A stretch of DNA of 58,325 bases from BP-191 sp035940575. GTDB taxonomy: Bacteria; Actinomycetota; Actinomycetes; BP-191. The stretch lies in NCBI GenBank assembly GCA_035940575.1, contig DASZER010000014.1, forward strand, positions 1-58,325, in the 5' to 3' direction. Made by a program: the position numbers and the translations under genes. Of this stretch, positions 50,832 through 58,325 are shown piece by piece (positions within the stretch are counted from its first letter, which is position 1; the number at the start of each line of letters is the position of its first letter). The notes beneath the pieces are model-generated. The model was not told the origin of the DNA. It ran no database searches and was given only the letters and a program-made list of their open reading frames with translations.

Positions 50832-51277
50832 CCATCGACTACGACGCGGTGCCCGGGCTGTTCAGGGCGGCGGTGCCGTTCGCCGGGTTCCTCGGCATCG
50901 AGTACGACTCGGTCGGCCCGGACCGGGCGGTGCTGCGGCTCGCCGACGACCCGGCCAAGCACAACCACATCGGCACGTTGCACGCAGGCGCGCTGTTCTC
51001 GCTCGCGGAGTCGGCGTCGGGCGTCGTCGTCATCGCGGCGATCGCCGACAAGCTCGCCGGCGTGACGCCGCTCGCGGCGAAGGCGGAGATCACGTACGCG
51101 AAGGTCGCCAGGGGCGACGTCACGGCCACCGCGCGCATCGAGGGCGGCGCGGGCCCTGTGCTCGAGACGCTGGAGCAGGTCGGCAAGGTGCGCTTCCCCG
51201 TCGTCGTGGAGCTGACCGACGAGTCGGGCGAGACGTGCGCCACCGTCACCGTCGACTGGCACCTGCGCAGGACGTAG
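50828..51277 (+). CDS. Hotdog-fold thioesterase (PaaI/DUF4442-like)
   Basis: 149 aa. The hotdog signature HNHIGTLHAGALFSLAESASGVV, followed by VTPLAAKAEITYAKVARGDVTATARI, fits the PaaI/DUF4442 group of acyl-CoA thioesterases. Coupled to the GNAT gene by ATGA, so both are under the palindrome-containing promoter. The substrate acyl group is unknown. Confidence 0.85.
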   Translation: MTIDYDAVPGLFRAAVPFAGFLGIEYDSVGPDRAVLRLADDPAKHNHIGTLHAGALFSLAESASGVVVIAAIADKLAGVTPLAAKAEITYAKVARGDVTATARIEGGAGPVLETLEQVGKVRFPVVVELTDESGETCATVTVDWHLRRT

Positions 51278-51290
51278 GTCCCCGGACTGA

Positions 51291-51306
51291 TCACCCGACC
51301 GGGTGA
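51291..51306. promoter_or_regulatory. Inverted repeat TCACCC-N4-GGGTGA
   Basis: A 6-bp perfect inverted repeat with a four-base centre lies 14 bases after the thioesterase stop and 36 before the pilin ATG. It could be a short terminator or an operator. Confidence 0.4.
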
Positions 51307-51341
51307 CGTCGTTGGGCGCCGGCGCGGGCGATCCTTGCCCC

Positions 51342-51755
51342 ATGAGACGCGACCGGGGGCCCGAGGACGGCTTCACGCTGATCGAGCTGATGACCGTCAT
51401 GGTCATCATCGGCATCCTGGCCGGGATGGCGTTCCCCGCGCTGGCCTCGCAGAAGACCAAGGCCCGCGTCGCCGCGATGAAGTCCAGCCTGCACGCGGCG
51501 GGCCTCGCCGAGGAGACGCTCGTCGCCCAGGGGCTCTCGTTCGCGCCCGCCGGTCCGGCCGGGCTCGCGGTGCTCGCGTCGCAGGGGTTCAACGAGACCG
51601 ACGGCGTCACGCTCACGGTCGTGGACGACCGGATGGACGCGAACGGCGGCGGCTACTGCCTGCGCGCCGAGGCCGGCGGCGCCGACGACCTGTACATGGC
51701 GAGCACGGGCCCGAACGCCAACCGCATCACGCCCTCGGCCTGCGTCGCCTCCTAG
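51342..51755 (+). CDS. Type IV pilin-like protein
   Basis: 137 aa. A short charged leader, RRDRGPEDG, is followed by the prepilin cleavage site G/F and the hydrophobic helix FTLIELMTVMVIIGILAGMAFP with Glu5, the classic class III signal. The C-terminal part has two Cys (YCLRAE and SACVAS) that may form the pilin D-loop. No pilus motor or prepilin peptidase genes are in the window. The stop overlaps nucS convergently by four bases. Confidence 0.92.
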   Translation: MRRDRGPEDGFTLIELMTVMVIIGILAGMAFPALASQKTKARVAAMKSSLHAAGLAEETLVAQGLSFAPAGPAGLAVLASQGFNETDGVTLTVVDDRMDANGGGYCLRAEAGGADDLYMASTGPNANRITPSACVAS

Positions 51756-52411
51756 AACAGCCGGGGGACCGTCGGGTCCAGGCCGCGCAGCTCGTCGTAG
51801 TCCACGGTCACGCACGCGATCCCGCGGTCGGTGGCGAGCACCCGCGCCTGCGGCTTGATCTCCTGCGCCGCGAACACGCCCCGAACGGGCGCGAGCAGCG
51901 GGTCGCGGTTGAGCAGCTCGAGGTAGCGGGTGAGCTGCTCGACGCCGTCGATCTCGCCCCTCCGCTTGACCTCGACGGCCACGGTGCCGCAGGACGGGTC
52001 GCGGAAGAGCAGGTCCACCGGCCCGATCGCCGTCGGGTACTCGCGTCGTACGAGCGTCAGGTCGTCGCCGAAGCACTCCGGGTGGTCGGCCAGGAGCTCC
52101 TGGAGGTGCGCCTCCACGCCGTCCTTGACCAGGCCGGGGTCGACGCCGAGCTCGTGGCTCGTGTCGTGCAGGATCTCCTCGATCGTGACGACGAGCTCCT
52201 CGCCGGCCTTGTTCGTCACGCGCCAGACGCCCTCGGCCTCCTGGAGGAAGCAGGGCGGGCTCATCCAGTTCAGCGGCTTGTACGCGCGGTCGTCGGCGTG
52301 GATCGAGACCGACCCGTCGGCCTTGACGAGGAGCAGCCGGGTGGCGGGCGGCAGGTGCGCGGTGAGGCGGCCGACGTAGTCGACGGAGCACTTCGCGATG
52401 ACGAGACGCAT
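51752..52411 (-). CDS. nucS: Mismatch-specific endonuclease NucS/EndoMS
   Basis: 219 aa, normal length. N-terminal RLVIAKCSVDYVGRLTAHLPPATRLLLVKADGS, nuclease motif GPVDLLFRD...TVAVEVKRRGEIDGVEQLTRYLELLN (Asp, Glu-x-Lys). NucS cuts both strands at certain mismatches and provides the non-MutSL mismatch repair of actinobacteria and archaea. The C-terminus ends VPRLF, with no canonical beta-clamp-binding motif recognised by eye. ATG 52411. Confidence 0.96.
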   Translation of the reverse strand: MRLVIAKCSVDYVGRLTAHLPPATRLLLVKADGSVSIHADDRAYKPLNWMSPPCFLQEAEGVWRVTNKAGEELVVTIEEILHDTSHELGVDPGLVKDGVEAHLQELLADHPECFGDDLTLVRREYPTAIGPVDLLFRDPSCGTVAVEVKRRGEIDGVEQLTRYLELLNRDPLLAPVRGVFAAQEIKPQARVLATDRGIACVTVDYDELRGLDPTVPRLF

Positions 52412-52422
52412 TGGGGTGGAGC

Positions 52423-54426
52423 CTATGCGGCGGCGAGCGGCTCGGGGAGCGGCTGGGCGTGCACGACCGTGAGGCTCGTGACCGCGCGGGTCAGGACGAC
52501 GTAGAGGCGGCGCAGGCCCCTCGGCTCGGCGTCGACGATCGCGCGCGGCTCGACGACGACGACGTGGTCGTACTCCAGGCCCTTCGCGAGCGTCGCGGGG
52601 ACCACCTCGACGCGGGCGTCGAGGTCGGTGGCGTCGGCGTCGAGGCGGTCGTGCGCGATTCCGGCCCGGGTCAGGGCGTCCGTGACGTCGGCGACGGCCG
52701 CGTCGGCGACGATCACGCCGATGCTGCCCTCCGCCTGGAGCGCGTCGGCGACCGCGACCACGGCCTCGCGGGCCGCGTCGGCGGCGGTACGCAGGCGCAG
52801 CGAGCCGTCGCCGCGGCGTACCGAGGTCGCCGGGTGCACGTCGGCCGCGATGGCGGGGAGCAGGCGGTTGGCGAAGTCGAGGACCTGCTGCGGCACGCGG
52901 TAGCCGCGGGTGAGCGCCTCGACGTGGCCGCCGGGCTTGCCGAGGTGCGCGAGCGTCGTGCGCCAGTCGTCGGTGGCCCAGGGGGTCGTGCCCTGAGCGA
53001 CGTCGCCGAGCAGCGTCGCCGAGCCGGTCGAGCAGCGGCGGCCGACGGCGCGGCACTGCATCGGCGAGAGGTCCTGCGCCTCGTCGAGGATCACGTGGCC
53101 GTAGGAGGGGATGCGTTCGAGGAGGTCGGCGACCTCGTCGGCGAGGAACGCGTCGGCCCGCGTCCACGGCGCGGACCTCGGGCTGCGGGGCGTCTCGCCC
53201 CAGAGCAGGAGCGCCTGCTCCTCGTCGGTGAGGATGCCGCCGGCCGCCTTGGCGAGCGCCCCGGCGTCGGTGAACAGCCGGTACAGCAGGCCCGGCGGGT
53301 CGACGTGCGGCCAGTGGCGGTCGACGTAGGCGCGGACGTCGGGGCTGTTCGCGAGGCGCTGCACGGCCGCGTCGGTGGGGGTCCCGCCTGCCGCCTCGAT
53401 CTCGCGGCGGACGACCTCGGCGACATGGGTACGGAGGCGTTCGCGCGCGGTGGCGTAGCGGGCGTCGGCGTGGAGCAGGTCGCGGACGAGGCCGCGCATC
53501 GTGTCGGCGTCGAGGCGCCTGCGGCGGCCGCCGACGTCGAGGACGAGCGGCTCGGTGGGGCGCACGATGCCGCCGTAGACGGCCTTCTTGAGCACCTGCG
53601 CCATCCGCGCGTCGCCCTTCAGCGTCGCCCTCGCCGGGTCCTCGCCGGCCTTGACCGGCAGGGCGCCGAGGTCGTCGACCGTCGCCTGCGTCACGTCGAC
53701 CTCGCCGAGCGCGGGGAGGACGTCGCCGATGTAGGAGAGGAACGCGCGGTTGGGGCCGAGGATCAGGACGCCGCCGCGCTTGAGACGGTCGCGGTAGGTG
53801 TAGAGCAGGTACGCCGCGCGGTGCAGGCCGACGGCGGTCTTGCCGGTGCCGGGCGCGCCCTGCACCGCGATCGTCTCCGCGAGGTCGGCACGGACCAGCT
53901 CGTCCTGGTCCGGCTGGATCGTCGCGACGATGTCGCGCATCGGGCCGACGCGGGGACGTTCGATCTCGTCGGTCAGGATCCGGGAGCCGAGCCCCGTCTC
54001 CTCGCCGTGGGTGAGGTGCTCGTCCTCGAAGCTCGTCAGCTCGCCATGGTGGAAGCCGAAGCGGCGGCGCAGCTCCACCCCCATCGGCGTGCGGGCGGTG
54101 GCCCGGTAGAACGGCAGCGCGATCGGCGCGCGCCAGTCGATCACCATGGGGTCGCCCTTGGTGTCGAGGATGTGCCTGCGCCCGATGTGGAACGTCTCGT
54201 CGGTCTCCGCCTGGTCCACGCGGCCGAAGAACAGCGGCGTCGTACCGTCGTCGGCGAGCGCCTTGAGGCGCCGCGCGCGGGCCTTGCCGAGCGCCTCGCT
54301 GGCGAGGGCGTCGACGGCGAAGTCGCCGATCGCCGCGGCGCGGTCGCGCATGCGGGCCAGCGCCTCCCGGCTGGCCACCATGTGGCGGCATTCGGCCTGG
54401 AGCTCGTCGCGGACGTCGATCGTCAC
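52423..54426 (-). CDS. helD: HelD-like UvrD-family helicase (RNA polymerase recycling)
   Basis: 667 aa from GTG 54426, preceded by GAGGGGG. Walker A GAPGTGKTAVGLHR, Walker B ILDEAQDLSPMQ, and the late motifs LARGY-like EALTRGYRVPQQVLDF and LRRLYVVLTRAVTSL are present. The N-terminal ~190 residues with FFGRVDQAE...HIGRRHILD...PMVIDWRAPIALPFY mark HelD rather than UvrD/PcrA. HelD releases stalled RNA polymerase from DNA. It lies 11 bases upstream of nucS in the same direction. Confidence 0.9.
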   Translation of the reverse strand: MTIDVRDELQAECRHMVASREALARMRDRAAAIGDFAVDALASEALGKARARRLKALADDGTTPLFFGRVDQAETDETFHIGRRHILDTKGDPMVIDWRAPIALPFYRATARTPMGVELRRRFGFHHGELTSFEDEHLTHGEETGLGSRILTDEIERPRVGPMRDIVATIQPDQDELVRADLAETIAVQGAPGTGKTAVGLHRAAYLLYTYRDRLKRGGVLILGPNRAFLSYIGDVLPALGEVDVTQATVDDLGALPVKAGEDPARATLKGDARMAQVLKKAVYGGIVRPTEPLVLDVGGRRRRLDADTMRGLVRDLLHADARYATARERLRTHVAEVVRREIEAAGGTPTDAAVQRLANSPDVRAYVDRHWPHVDPPGLLYRLFTDAGALAKAAGGILTDEEQALLLWGETPRSPRSAPWTRADAFLADEVADLLERIPSYGHVILDEAQDLSPMQCRAVGRRCSTGSATLLGDVAQGTTPWATDDWRTTLAHLGKPGGHVEALTRGYRVPQQVLDFANRLLPAIAADVHPATSVRRGDGSLRLRTAADAAREAVVAVADALQAEGSIGVIVADAAVADVTDALTRAGIAHDRLDADATDLDARVEVVPATLAKGLEYDHVVVVEPRAIVDAEPRGLRRLYVVLTRAVTSLTVVHAQPLPEPLAAA

Positions 54427-54528
54427 GGCACCCCCTCGCTGTCGCCCACTGCCCTCGGCCTCGCGGCCCGGCTCGACGGGGTGCGGGCAACGCCGCACGA
54501 GCGGGCGACCCTAGTCCTGCCCGCGCCG

Positions 54529-54984
54529 CTACGCCAGCCCTTTCTCGCGCAGCGCGCGCTCGACGTCGCCGGCCAGCGCCTCGGCGTCGGGGGCGTCGCC
54601 GCCGGTGTAGACGACGTAGCCCCCGACCCGCCGGACGCGCCCGACGGTGCCGGGGTAGCCGGGGTCGGTGCAGCCGGTCAGCGCCCGCTCGGCCGCCGCG
54701 ACGCGGTCCCCCGCGTGGGGGACGGCGTAGAGCGTGAGGTCGAGGCGCGGGCCGAAGGGGCGCGCCCAGCCCTCGGCGTTGTCGGGGGTCGCGCCGAGGA
54801 TCGCGTCGATCCCGCAGGGCCGGCGGACCAGCACGTGCTCGTGGCGCACCTTCTCCCCCAGCGAGAAGCTCGGCTCCATCCCGTGCACGGCGAGCGGGGG
54901 CGCGGCGTCGAGGCGTGCGGCGAGCGTCACGAGGCCCGCGGTGAGCAGGCCCGCCACGGCGGCGCCGACGGCGCGCTCGCGCAT
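54529..54984 (-). CDS. Membrane-anchored or secreted hypothetical protein
   Basis: 151 aa. One N-terminal hydrophobic segment (about residues 5-23), then an exported domain with two Cys (RPCGIDA and TGCTDP) and the C-terminal motif RRVGGYVVYTGGDAPDAEALAGDVERAL. I recognise no family. It follows the small protein at 54988 with a three-base gap and so belongs to the dnaB transcript. Confidence 0.7.
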   Translation of the reverse strand: MRERAVGAAVAGLLTAGLVTLAARLDAAPPLAVHGMEPSFSLGEKVRHEHVLVRRPCGIDAILGATPDNAEGWARPFGPRLDLTLYAVPHAGDRVAAAERALTGCTDPGYPGTVGRVRRVGGYVVYTGGDAPDAEALAGDVERALREKGLA

Positions 54985-54987
54985 CGG

Positions 54988-55293
54988 TCAGGCTCCGCGG
55001 CGGAGGTGGTCGGCCTCGGTGGTGACGTAGGCACGCGCCTCGCGCTCGTACGCGTCCATCCACCACTCGGCGACGCGCCAGGCGGCGTTGCCGAAGTGGT
55101 GCTCCACGAGGCACCCCGTGAGGTGGCGGGCGAGCAGTCCGGGCGCGGCGGGCTCGTAGTCCTCGCAGAACTCGAACCGCACCAGCACCCGCGCGCCGGG
55201 CGGGAGCGTGCAGACGCTCGCCGCGACGTCGGCCGCCATGAGGAAGCCGTCGCCCTCCTTCGGCGCGAGGACGATCTCGTAGACCGGCGTCAC
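54988..55293 (-). CDS. Small hypothetical protein coupled to dnaB
   Basis: 101 aa. Starts GTG in a GTGA overlap with the dnaB stop. Mixed alpha/beta, probably soluble; contains AARVLVRFEFCEDYEP-like beta strands and the aromatic-rich helix HHFGNAAWRVAEWWMDAYEREAR. No family recognised. The coupling suggests coexpression with the replicative helicase. Confidence 0.65.
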   Translation of the reverse strand: MTPVYEIVLAPKEGDGFLMAADVAASVCTLPPGARVLVRFEFCEDYEPAAPGLLARHLTGCLVEHHFGNAAWRVAEWWMDAYEREARAYVTTEADHLRRGA

Positions 55294-56660
55294 GGGCCCG
55301 TGGGGGTCATGTCGATGAACCGCGAGTAGTGACCCTGGAACGCCACCGTGATCGTGCCGGTGGGGCCGTTGCGGTGCTTGGCGACGATGAAGTCGGCCTC
55401 GCCCGCGCGGGGCGACTCCTTCTCGAACGCGTCCTCGCGGTAGAGCAGCACGACCATGTCGGCGTCCTGCTCCAGCGAGCCCGACTCGCGAAGGTCGGAG
55501 AGCTGCGGCTTCTTGTCGGTGCGGGACTCGGGGCCGCGGTTGAGCTGGCTGATCGCGACGACCGGGACCTCGAGCTCCTTGGCGAGCAGCTTCATCGAGC
55601 GGGAGATCTCCGAGACCTCCTGCTGGCGGTTCTCGACCCGCTTGGGCGAGGACATGAGCTGCATGTAGTCGACGATCACGAGCTGGAGGTCGTTGCGCTG
55701 CTTGAGCCGCCGGGCCTTGGCGCGGATCTCCATCATCGTGAGGTTCGGGGAGTCGTCGATGAACAGCGGCGCGTTGGCGACCTCGCCCATGCGGCGGGCC
55801 AGGCGGCTCCAGTCGTCGTCGGTCATGCGGCCGTTGCGCATGTTCTGCAACGGCACCCGCGCCTCCGCCGACAGCAGGCGCATGGTGATCTCGTGCTTGC
55901 TCATCTCGAGCGAGAAGATCACCGACGCCTTGTGGCTCTTGATCGACGCCGCGCGGGCGAAGTCCAGACCGAGCGTCGACTTACCGATCGCCGGGCGGGC
56001 GGCGACGATGACGAGCTGGCCGGGGTGGAGGCCGTTCGTCAGGGCGTCGAGGTCCTTGAAGCCGGTCGGGACGCCGTGCAGGTCGCCGTCGCGGGAGCCG
56101 ATGGTCTCGATCTCGTCGAGCGTCGGCTGGAGCAGGTCCTCCAGGCGGACGTAGTCCTCGGACGTGCGGCGCTCGGTGACGTCGAAGATCGCCTGCTGCG
56201 CGCGGTCGACCGTCGAGTCGACGTCGCCGCCGACGCCGGCGTAGCCGAGCTGCACGATGCGCGTGCCGGCCTCGACGAGGCGGCGCAGGATCGCCTGCTC
56301 GGCGACGATCTTGGCGTAGTAGCCGGCGCTGGCGGCGGTCGGCACGAACCCGGCCAGCTCGATGAGGTACGGCGCGCCGCCCACCCGCTGCAGCTCGCCG
56401 AGCCGGGTGAGCTCGGCGGCGACGGTGATCTGGTCGACGGGCTCGCCGCGGCCGTACAGGTCGACGGCGGCCTCGTAGATGATCTGGTGCGCGGGTCGGT
56501 AGAAGTCCCCGGGGCGGAGCACCTCGATCACGTCGGCGATGGCGTCCTTGGACAGCAGCATGCCGCCGAGGACGCTCTGCTCGGCCTCGATGTTCTGGGG
56601 CGGCGTGCGGTCGTACTCGACCGGCGGGGCGGCCTGGCGGGGGAACTCGACTGCGGTCAA
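55290..56660 (-). CDS. dnaB: Replicative DNA helicase DnaB
   Basis: 456 aa. N-terminal domain NIEAEQSVLGGMLLSKDAI, RecA-like domain with Walker A AARPAIGKSTLGLDFA (the usual GRP reads ARP), Walker B LQLVIVDYMQLM and the arginine-finger region near the C-terminus. No intein. TTG at 56660 is supported by AGAGGA seven to twelve bases upstream. It unwinds the parental duplex at the fork. The gap upstream is rich in DnaA-box-like sequences. Confidence 0.96.
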   Translation of the reverse strand: MTAVEFPRQAAPPVEYDRTPPQNIEAEQSVLGGMLLSKDAIADVIEVLRPGDFYRPAHQIIYEAAVDLYGRGEPVDQITVAAELTRLGELQRVGGAPYLIELAGFVPTAASAGYYAKIVAEQAILRRLVEAGTRIVQLGYAGVGGDVDSTVDRAQQAIFDVTERRTSEDYVRLEDLLQPTLDEIETIGSRDGDLHGVPTGFKDLDALTNGLHPGQLVIVAARPAIGKSTLGLDFARAASIKSHKASVIFSLEMSKHEITMRLLSAEARVPLQNMRNGRMTDDDWSRLARRMGEVANAPLFIDDSPNLTMMEIRAKARRLKQRNDLQLVIVDYMQLMSSPKRVENRQQEVSEISRSMKLLAKELEVPVVAISQLNRGPESRTDKKPQLSDLRESGSLEQDADMVVLLYREDAFEKESPRAGEADFIVAKHRNGPTGTITVAFQGHYSRFIDMTPTGP

Positions 56661-57046
56661 CGTCGTCCTCTGTGGCTTCGAACGTGTGTTCGAAGGGAGT
56701 GTAGCGAGGAAAAGTTGTCCACAATCCATGAACAGGCTGTGGACATCGGCGGAGTGGCCAGGAGGGACGCTAGGGGGCGAGGGCGCGCGGGGGAACATCT
56801 TCGGGGCCGGTGCCGTCCACAGGCCCCGTGGGCAAACCGGCGCGCCGATGTGGAGGGACTGTGGAAACCCGCGAGTTCGTGCGGGAACCACGCTCCGGAT
56901 GTGCACAAGGGGTGTGGGCCGAGAAAGCACGGCCGAGTGGGGATCGCCGCGTGTCGCGGGGCGCGGCCGGAGCCGCGCGCGGCGGGCGCGGGGGCGGTCG
57001 GCGGCGCGGGAATGGCGCGGATGCGCCTGAGATATCCACAACGCGA
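56661..57046. promoter_or_regulatory. dnaB upstream region with a cluster of DnaA-box-like 9-mers
   Basis: This gene-free stretch holds TTGTCCACA (56715-56723), ATGTCCACA inverted (56738-56746), CCGTCCACA (56813-56821), GTTTCCACA inverted (56860-56868), TTGTGCACA inverted (56900-56908) and ATATCCACA (57032-57040). Against TTRTCCACA, the first is perfect and the others are one or two bases off. It must also hold the dnaB promoter, which I cannot place. Confidence 0.6.
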
Positions 57047-57080
57047 ACGGCCCGGCGCCGTCGAGACGGGGCCGGGCCGG
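57047..57080 (-). terminator. Terminator after rplI
   Basis: GGCCCGGC (57049-57056) pairs with GCCGGGCC (57071-57078), and the inner CCGTC/GACGG pair as well, giving a long GC-rich hairpin about 20 bases after the rplI stop. It would separate rplI from dnaB. Confidence 0.65.
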
Positions 57081-57098
57081 ACACGCGTACGGGGACTG

Positions 57099-57545
57099 CT
57101 ACTGGGCGACGACCTCGAGCGAGACGGTCGCGTCGACCTCCGGGTGCACCTTCACCGTGACGGTGTGGGTGCCGACCGCCTTGATGGGCTGGTCGAGGAC
57201 GATGCGGCGCTTGTCGAGCTTCGGCCCGCCGGCGCGGCTCACCGCGTCGACGACGTCCGCCGTCGTCACCGAGCCGAACAGCCGGCCGCCCTCGCCCGCG
57301 CGCGCGGACAGCGTGACGGTGAGACCGCCGAGCTGCGCCGCGATCTCGCGGGCGCCGCCGAGGTCGCGGACCTCGCGCACCTCGCGCGCCCGCCGGATGG
57401 CCGCGATCTGCTTCTCCGCGCCCCTCGTGGCGAGCATCGCCTTGCCCTGCGGGAGGAGGAAGTTGCGGCCGTAGCCGTCCGCCACCTCGACGAGGTCACC
57501 GGGGCCGCCGAGACCGGCGACCTCCTGCTTGAGGATGAGCTTCAC
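57099..57545 (-). CDS. rplI: 50S ribosomal protein bL9
   Basis: 148 aa. MKLILKQEVAGLGGPGDLVEVADGYGRNFLLPQGKAMLAT is the conserved N-terminal domain; the helical linker and C-terminal domain (GRLFGSVTTADVVDAV...) follow. It binds 23S rRNA at the base of the L1 stalk. It is part of the usual (rpsF)-ssb-rpsR-rplI operon and lies ten bases after rpsR. Confidence 0.98.
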   Translation of the reverse strand: MKLILKQEVAGLGGPGDLVEVADGYGRNFLLPQGKAMLATRGAEKQIAAIRRAREVREVRDLGGAREIAAQLGGLTVTLSARAGEGGRLFGSVTTADVVDAVSRAGGPKLDKRRIVLDQPIKAVGTHTVTVKVHPEVDATVSLEVVAQ

Positions 57546-57555
57546 GTCTCTCCCC

Positions 57556-57792
57556 CTACCGCGCGGTGCTGGTGTAGGGGAGCAACGCCATCTCGCGGCT
57601 GTTCTTCACGGCCGTCGCGACGTCGCGCTGGTGCTGCGAGCAGTTGCCGCTCACCCGGCGCGCGCGGATCTTGCCGCGGTCGGAGATGAACTTCCGCAGC
57701 AGTCCGGTGTCCTTGTAGTCGACGTACGTGACCTTGTCCTTGCAGAACGCGCAGACCTTCTTCTTCGGCTTGCGCGCGGGAGGCTTGGCCAT
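57556..57792 (-). CDS. rpsR: 30S ribosomal protein bS18 (zinc-binding form)
   Basis: 78 aa. MAKPPARKPKKKVCAFCKDKVTYVDYKDTGLLRKFISDRGKI...CSQHQRDVATAVKNSREMALLPYT. CAFC plus the Cys of GNCSQHQ indicate the C+ zinc form. In some actinobacteria a zinc-free paralogue replaces it under zinc starvation. It lies 33 bases after ssb. Confidence 0.98.
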   Translation of the reverse strand: MAKPPARKPKKKVCAFCKDKVTYVDYKDTGLLRKFISDRGKIRARRVSGNCSQHQRDVATAVKNSREMALLPYTSTAR

Positions 57793-57825
57793 CTCTCGGG
57801 GATCTCTTTCGGGTATGGGGAAGGG

Positions 57826-58299
57826 TTAGAACGGAGGCTCGTCCGCCGCCGCGCCGACGCGCGCCGGGGCCGGGGACCCCCAGGGGTCGTCCGCCGGGGT
57901 GCCGCCGCCGAAGCCGCCGCCGCCCGCGCCGGAGCGCGTCGTCTTGTTGACCTTGGCCGTGGCGTACTTCAGCGACGGGCCGATCTCGTCGACCTCGACC
58001 TCGTACACCGTGCGCTTCTCGCCTTCCTTGGTCTCGTACGAGCGCTGCTTGAGCCGCCCCTGCACGATGACGCGGGCGCCGCGGGTCAGCGACTCGGCGA
58101 CGTTCTCCGCCGCCTGGCGCCAGATCGAGCAGCGCAGGAACAGCGCGTCGCCGTCCTTCCACTCGTTCGTGGCCTTGTCGAGGAACCGCGGGGTGGATGC
58201 GACGGTGAAGTTGGCCACGGCGGCGCCGTTCGGCGTGTACCGCAGCTCGGGGTCGTCGGTCAGGTTGCCGATGATCGTGATGGTCGTGTCGCCTGCCAT
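57826..58299 (-). CDS. ssb: Single-stranded DNA-binding protein
   Basis: 157 aa. The OB fold begins MAGDTTITIIGNLTDDPELRYTPNGAAVANFTVAST and includes FLRCSIWRQAAENVAESLTRGARVIVQGRL. A Gly-rich linker leads to the acidic tip DEPPF, the contact for replication and repair partners. ATG 58299 was chosen from the family start. rpsF would be expected just beyond the window edge. Confidence 0.98.
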   Translation of the reverse strand: MAGDTTITIIGNLTDDPELRYTPNGAAVANFTVASTPRFLDKATNEWKDGDALFLRCSIWRQAAENVAESLTRGARVIVQGRLKQRSYETKEGEKRTVYEVEVDEIGPSLKYATAKVNKTTRSGAGGGGFGGGTPADDPWGSPAPARVGAAADEPPF

Positions 58300-58325
58300 G
58301 AGCGTTCGCCCTTCCACGAGCGGGA

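Overview
The window is chromosomal DNA of a high-GC actinobacterium. Rows I counted run near 75% G+C, GTG and TTG starts are common, and neighbouring genes often overlap by GTGA or ATGA. Lineage markers agree: NucS/EndoMS in place of MutSL, HelD, an Rv0338c-type Fe-S reductase, a degenerate HspR (HAIR)-like site before dnaK, SigB/SigF-type promoters, DUF3072 and a bkdABC-type dehydrogenase operon. I cannot name the genus.

Layout. 1-6.9 kb: 5' end of dnaK, a Pro/Val repeat membrane protein, a DUF192 lipoprotein, the Fe-S reductase, an MFS transporter, dcd and tRNA-Gly(CCC). 6.9-18.4 kb: a galactose/galactoside block. galK diverges from a tightly coupled run (propeller glycosidase, aldo/keto reductase, zinc dehydrogenase, GH2, galT, an M24-fold protein lacking metal ligands), followed by a glycosyltransferase and a flavoprotein resembling eukaryotic-type UDP-galactopyranose mutase. 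18.4-24.9 kb: VOC protein, APH kinase, then a stress-type cluster (hemerythrin, SDR, small proteins, DUF3072) ending in a duplicated terminator and facing a DUF2231 gene with a SigB/SigF-type promoter. 24.9-30.8 kb: secreted BNR protein, M16-like protein, FadE. 30.8-33.1 kb: an ECF sigma factor flanked by two paralogous membrane-anchored BsuPI-domain proteins, with near-identical promoters in front of the sigma gene and of the upstream paralogue. 33.1-38.1 kb: thioredoxin-NHL protein, a lower-GC HNH-like gene, and a receiver/histidine kinase pair. 38.2-45.5 kb: gltB, two paralogous secreted six-cysteine peptides, a secreted BNR protein, and an apparently frameshifted membrane protein. 45.5-49 kb: E1alpha/E1beta/E2 of a 2-oxoacid dehydrogenase. 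49-55 kb: mucin-like membrane protein, GNAT, hotdog thioesterase, orphan pilin, nucS, helD. 55-58.3 kb: dnaB, a DnaA-box-rich gap, rplI, rpsR, ssb.

The best candidates for undescribed biology are the ECF sigma/BsuPI module, the six-cysteine peptide family, and the galactose operon with its M24-fold protein and eukaryote-like mutase. Functions are read from protein motifs and recalled families; no database search was run.
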